NCBI RefSeq assembly: GCF_021391495.1
Contig: NZ_CP090063.1
Location: forward strand, 4,030,001-4,094,000
Direction: 5' to 3'
Origin: Amycolatopsis acidiphila
Lineage (GTDB): Bacteria; Actinomycetota; Actinomycetes; Mycobacteriales; Pseudonocardiaceae
Length of the DNA stretch: 64,000 nucleotides
Positions 62,604 through 64,000 of the stretch are shown in pieces (within the stretch, counting starts at the first letter, position 1; each line of letters opens with the position of its first letter). A program made the translations under genes and the position numbers. A model generated the notes under the pieces. That model was not told the origin of the DNA. It made no database searches and saw nothing but the letters and a program-made list of their open reading frames with translations.

Positions 62604-63830
62604 TCAGCCCTGCAGCGCCGGTTCGTCCGCCGCCCGGGTCTCCGCCGTGCGGGCGCGCAGGAACAGCACGGCGACCAGGCCGAGGACCGCCACCGCCGCG
62701 AAGAACCAGAAGCCCCACGGGTAGGCGACACCTGCGGTGACGAGCGCGCCGGTGATGAACGGGCCGACGATCGAACCGAGCCTGCCGACCGCGGAGGTCA
62801 GCCCGAGCGCCGTGCCCCGCGCGCGGGCCGGGAAGGCCTGCGCGACGTAGCCGTAGATCAGCACCTGGGCGGAGAACACGAACACGCCGGTCAGCAGCAC
62901 CAGCGCGTTGAGCAGCACGCTGCTGCCGATGTGCAGGCTCAGCACGGCGAGCAGGACGGCGCCGGCGCCGAACCACAGCCGCGCGATCGGCGGGATGCCA
63001 CGCCGGTCGGCGACGACCCCGCCGAGCACGAGCCCGATGATCGCCCCGACGTTGAGCACCAGCAGCAGCGCGACCGAGGTCGAGATCGGGTAGCCCGCGC
63101 TGCGCATCAGCTGTGGCAGCCAGGTGTTGAGCCCGTAGACCAGCAGCAGCCCCATGAACGAGCCCGCCCACACCGCGAGACTGATCCGCCGGTACTTCGG
63201 GCCGAGCAGGTAGCGCAGGCTGACCTTCTCCACCTCCGGCTGTTCCTTCGCCGCGAGGTAGGCGGCCGACTCCGGCAGCCGCCACCACATCAGCGGCACC
63301 ACGGCCAGCCCCACCGCGCCGCCGCCGTAGAACAGCACGTGCCAGTTCTCCCCCACCACGAGCGCGAGGATCGAGGTGAGCACCGCGCCGACGTGGTAGC
63401 CGGTCATGGTGAACGTGCTCGCGCTCGCCCGCCGCCGGGCGGGCAGGTTCTCCGACATCACCGTGAGCGCCACGGGCATGCAGGCGCCCAGGCCCAGCCC
63501 GGCGGCGAACCGGAGCACGCCGAACACCGCGACGTTCGGCGCCAGCGGGGTCAGCAGCGTGAACAGCGAGAACAGCAGCACCGAGCCGATGAGCATGCCG
63601 CGCCGGCCGAAGCGGTCGGTGAGCGGGCCGAGCCCGGCGGCGCCGACGGCGACGCCGACCAGCGACACGGTGGCCACAGCCGTGGCCCCGGCGGCGGTGA
63701 AGCCGAGGTGGTGGGTCTTCAGCAGCGTCGGGATGGTCGCGCCGAGTGCCACCAGGTCGTAGCCCTCGAGCAGGACCGTCAGCCAGCACAGCACGGCCGT
63801 GGTGACCGACCGGGTGGGAGACGTCGTCAT
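62604..63830 (-). CDS. MFS aromatic-acid:H+ symporter (AAHS family)
   Basis: A 408-residue transporter. The first helix has the AAHS motif LLEGYDLVALGATIPTLL, whose Asp is needed for transport in PcaK. Loop 2-3 is GPLTDRFGRRGMLIGS. LRFAAGLGLGACMPVALTVMSE and VADRRGIPPIARLW (loop 8-9) are typical. Substrates in the family are benzoates and related aromatic acids. The thiamine-diphosphate enzyme just upstream (e.g. benzoylformate decarboxylase) supports import of mandelate/benzoylformate-type acids (inference). Confidence 0.88.
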   Translation of the reverse strand: MTTSPTRSVTTAVLCWLTVLLEGYDLVALGATIPTLLKTHHLGFTAAGATAVATVSLVGVAVGAAGLGPLTDRFGRRGMLIGSVLLFSLFTLLTPLAPNVAVFGVLRFAAGLGLGACMPVALTVMSENLPARRRASASTFTMTGYHVGAVLTSILALVVGENWHVLFYGGGAVGLAVVPLMWWRLPESAAYLAAKEQPEVEKVSLRYLLGPKYRRISLAVWAGSFMGLLLVYGLNTWLPQLMRSAGYPISTSVALLLVLNVGAIIGLVLGGVVADRRGIPPIARLWFGAGAVLLAVLSLHIGSSVLLNALVLLTGVFVFSAQVLIYGYVAQAFPARARGTALGLTSAVGRLGSIVGPFITGALVTAGVAYPWGFWFFAAVAVLGLVAVLFLRARTAETRAADEPALQG

Positions 63831-63857
63831 TGCCGTACTCCTTGGGATGGAAGGGTT

Positions 63858-64000
63858 TTACTCAGGACTGGTGGCCGCCGTGTCGACCTGGATCAGGCGC
63901 GGGCCCGCCGAGGCCGTCTTCAGCTGGGCACGCAGGTCCTCGGCGCCGGTGACCGTGGTGGCCGGGACCCCGTAGCCCTCGGCGATCGGCACGAAGTCCA
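63858..64000 (-). CDS. Thiamine-diphosphate enzyme, C-terminal end (runs off the window)
   Basis: The last ~46 residues before TAA at 63858 read DFVPIAEGYGVPATTVTGAEDLRAQLKTASAGPRLIQVDTA. This is the standard end of benzoylformate decarboxylase/acetolactate-synthase-type enzymes (D-F-x-x-x-A-x-x-x-G, then the final V-x-V strand). Which member it is cannot be told from this piece. The adjacent aromatic-acid transporter favours benzoylformate decarboxylase or a similar decarboxylase. Confidence 0.75.
   Translation of the reverse strand, partial: DFVPIAEGYGVPATTVTGAEDLRAQLKTASAGPRLIQVDTAATSPE

Overview
This window is chromosomal DNA from a high-GC actinomycete, most likely Pseudonocardiaceae (Amycolatopsis-like). 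The grounds are very GC-rich codon use, frequent GTG starts behind GGAGG-type ribosome sites, chains of genes joined by 4-base stop/start overlaps, two NDMA-dependent (mycofactocin-type) alcohol dehydrogenases, a class F sortase, a DUF6292-like protein and a 5'/3' nucleotidase. I see no rRNA, tRNA, insertion sequence or CRISPR array.

Layout. 0-19.2 kb is a catabolic island. A leftward operon (amidohydrolase, MDR dehydrogenase, phenylacetate-CoA-ligase-like enzyme, luciferase-like oxidoreductase, aldehyde dehydrogenase) diverges from a rightward set (MHS transporter, UGSC-like protein, partner protein). The two sets are followed by an eight-gene leftward operon: two NDMA-dependent alcohol dehydrogenases, a complete peptide-type ABC importer and an SDR. 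The substrate cannot be read from sequence. 19.4-25.6 kb holds a class F sortase with a frameshifted secreted partner, SurE, a remnant of a phosphoesterase, a secreted guanyl ribonuclease, TetR and MarR regulators, a DUF4015-type glycoside hydrolase and a VOC protein.

25.6-34.2 kb encodes an almost complete non-phosphorylating L-fucose pathway: ribose-type ABC importer, aldo/keto reductase, lactonase, L-fuconate dehydratase, SDR, mutarotase and a FadR-type regulator. Two matching palindromes sit in its promoters. 34.3-36.6 kb is a two-component system with a small membrane protein. 36.8-39.9 kb is a PLD-nuclease/helicase/DUF3427 protein resembling the modification-dependent restriction enzyme SauUSI. 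It has visibly lower GC and an elaborate palindromic promoter region.

39.9-50.7 kb holds two penicillin-acylase-family enzymes, a threonine-synthase-like enzyme, a GntR regulator with a plausible operator, a decayed MFS gene with its MarR, and a striking in-frame chimera of an ABC substrate-binding protein with the tail of the cognate ATPase. The chimera looks like the scar of a deletion that removed most of a peptide importer operon. 50.7-64 kb carries Hsp20, an SDR gene that has lost its nucleotide-binding N-terminus, an aldo/keto reductase, an MFS exporter, a DUF6292-like protein, a transglycosylase-like secreted protein, a Fis/GAF activator with a degenerate AAA+ domain next to a luciferase-like enzyme and a CocE-type esterase, a second luciferase-like enzyme with an ArsR regulator, and an aromatic-acid transporter beside the end of a thiamine-diphosphate enzyme.

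Three genes (42.9-44.1, 46.0-47.8 and 51.6-52.3 kb) show the same kind of damage, a clean internal deletion. That points either to recent decay of this 10-kb stretch or to a recurrent assembly fault.
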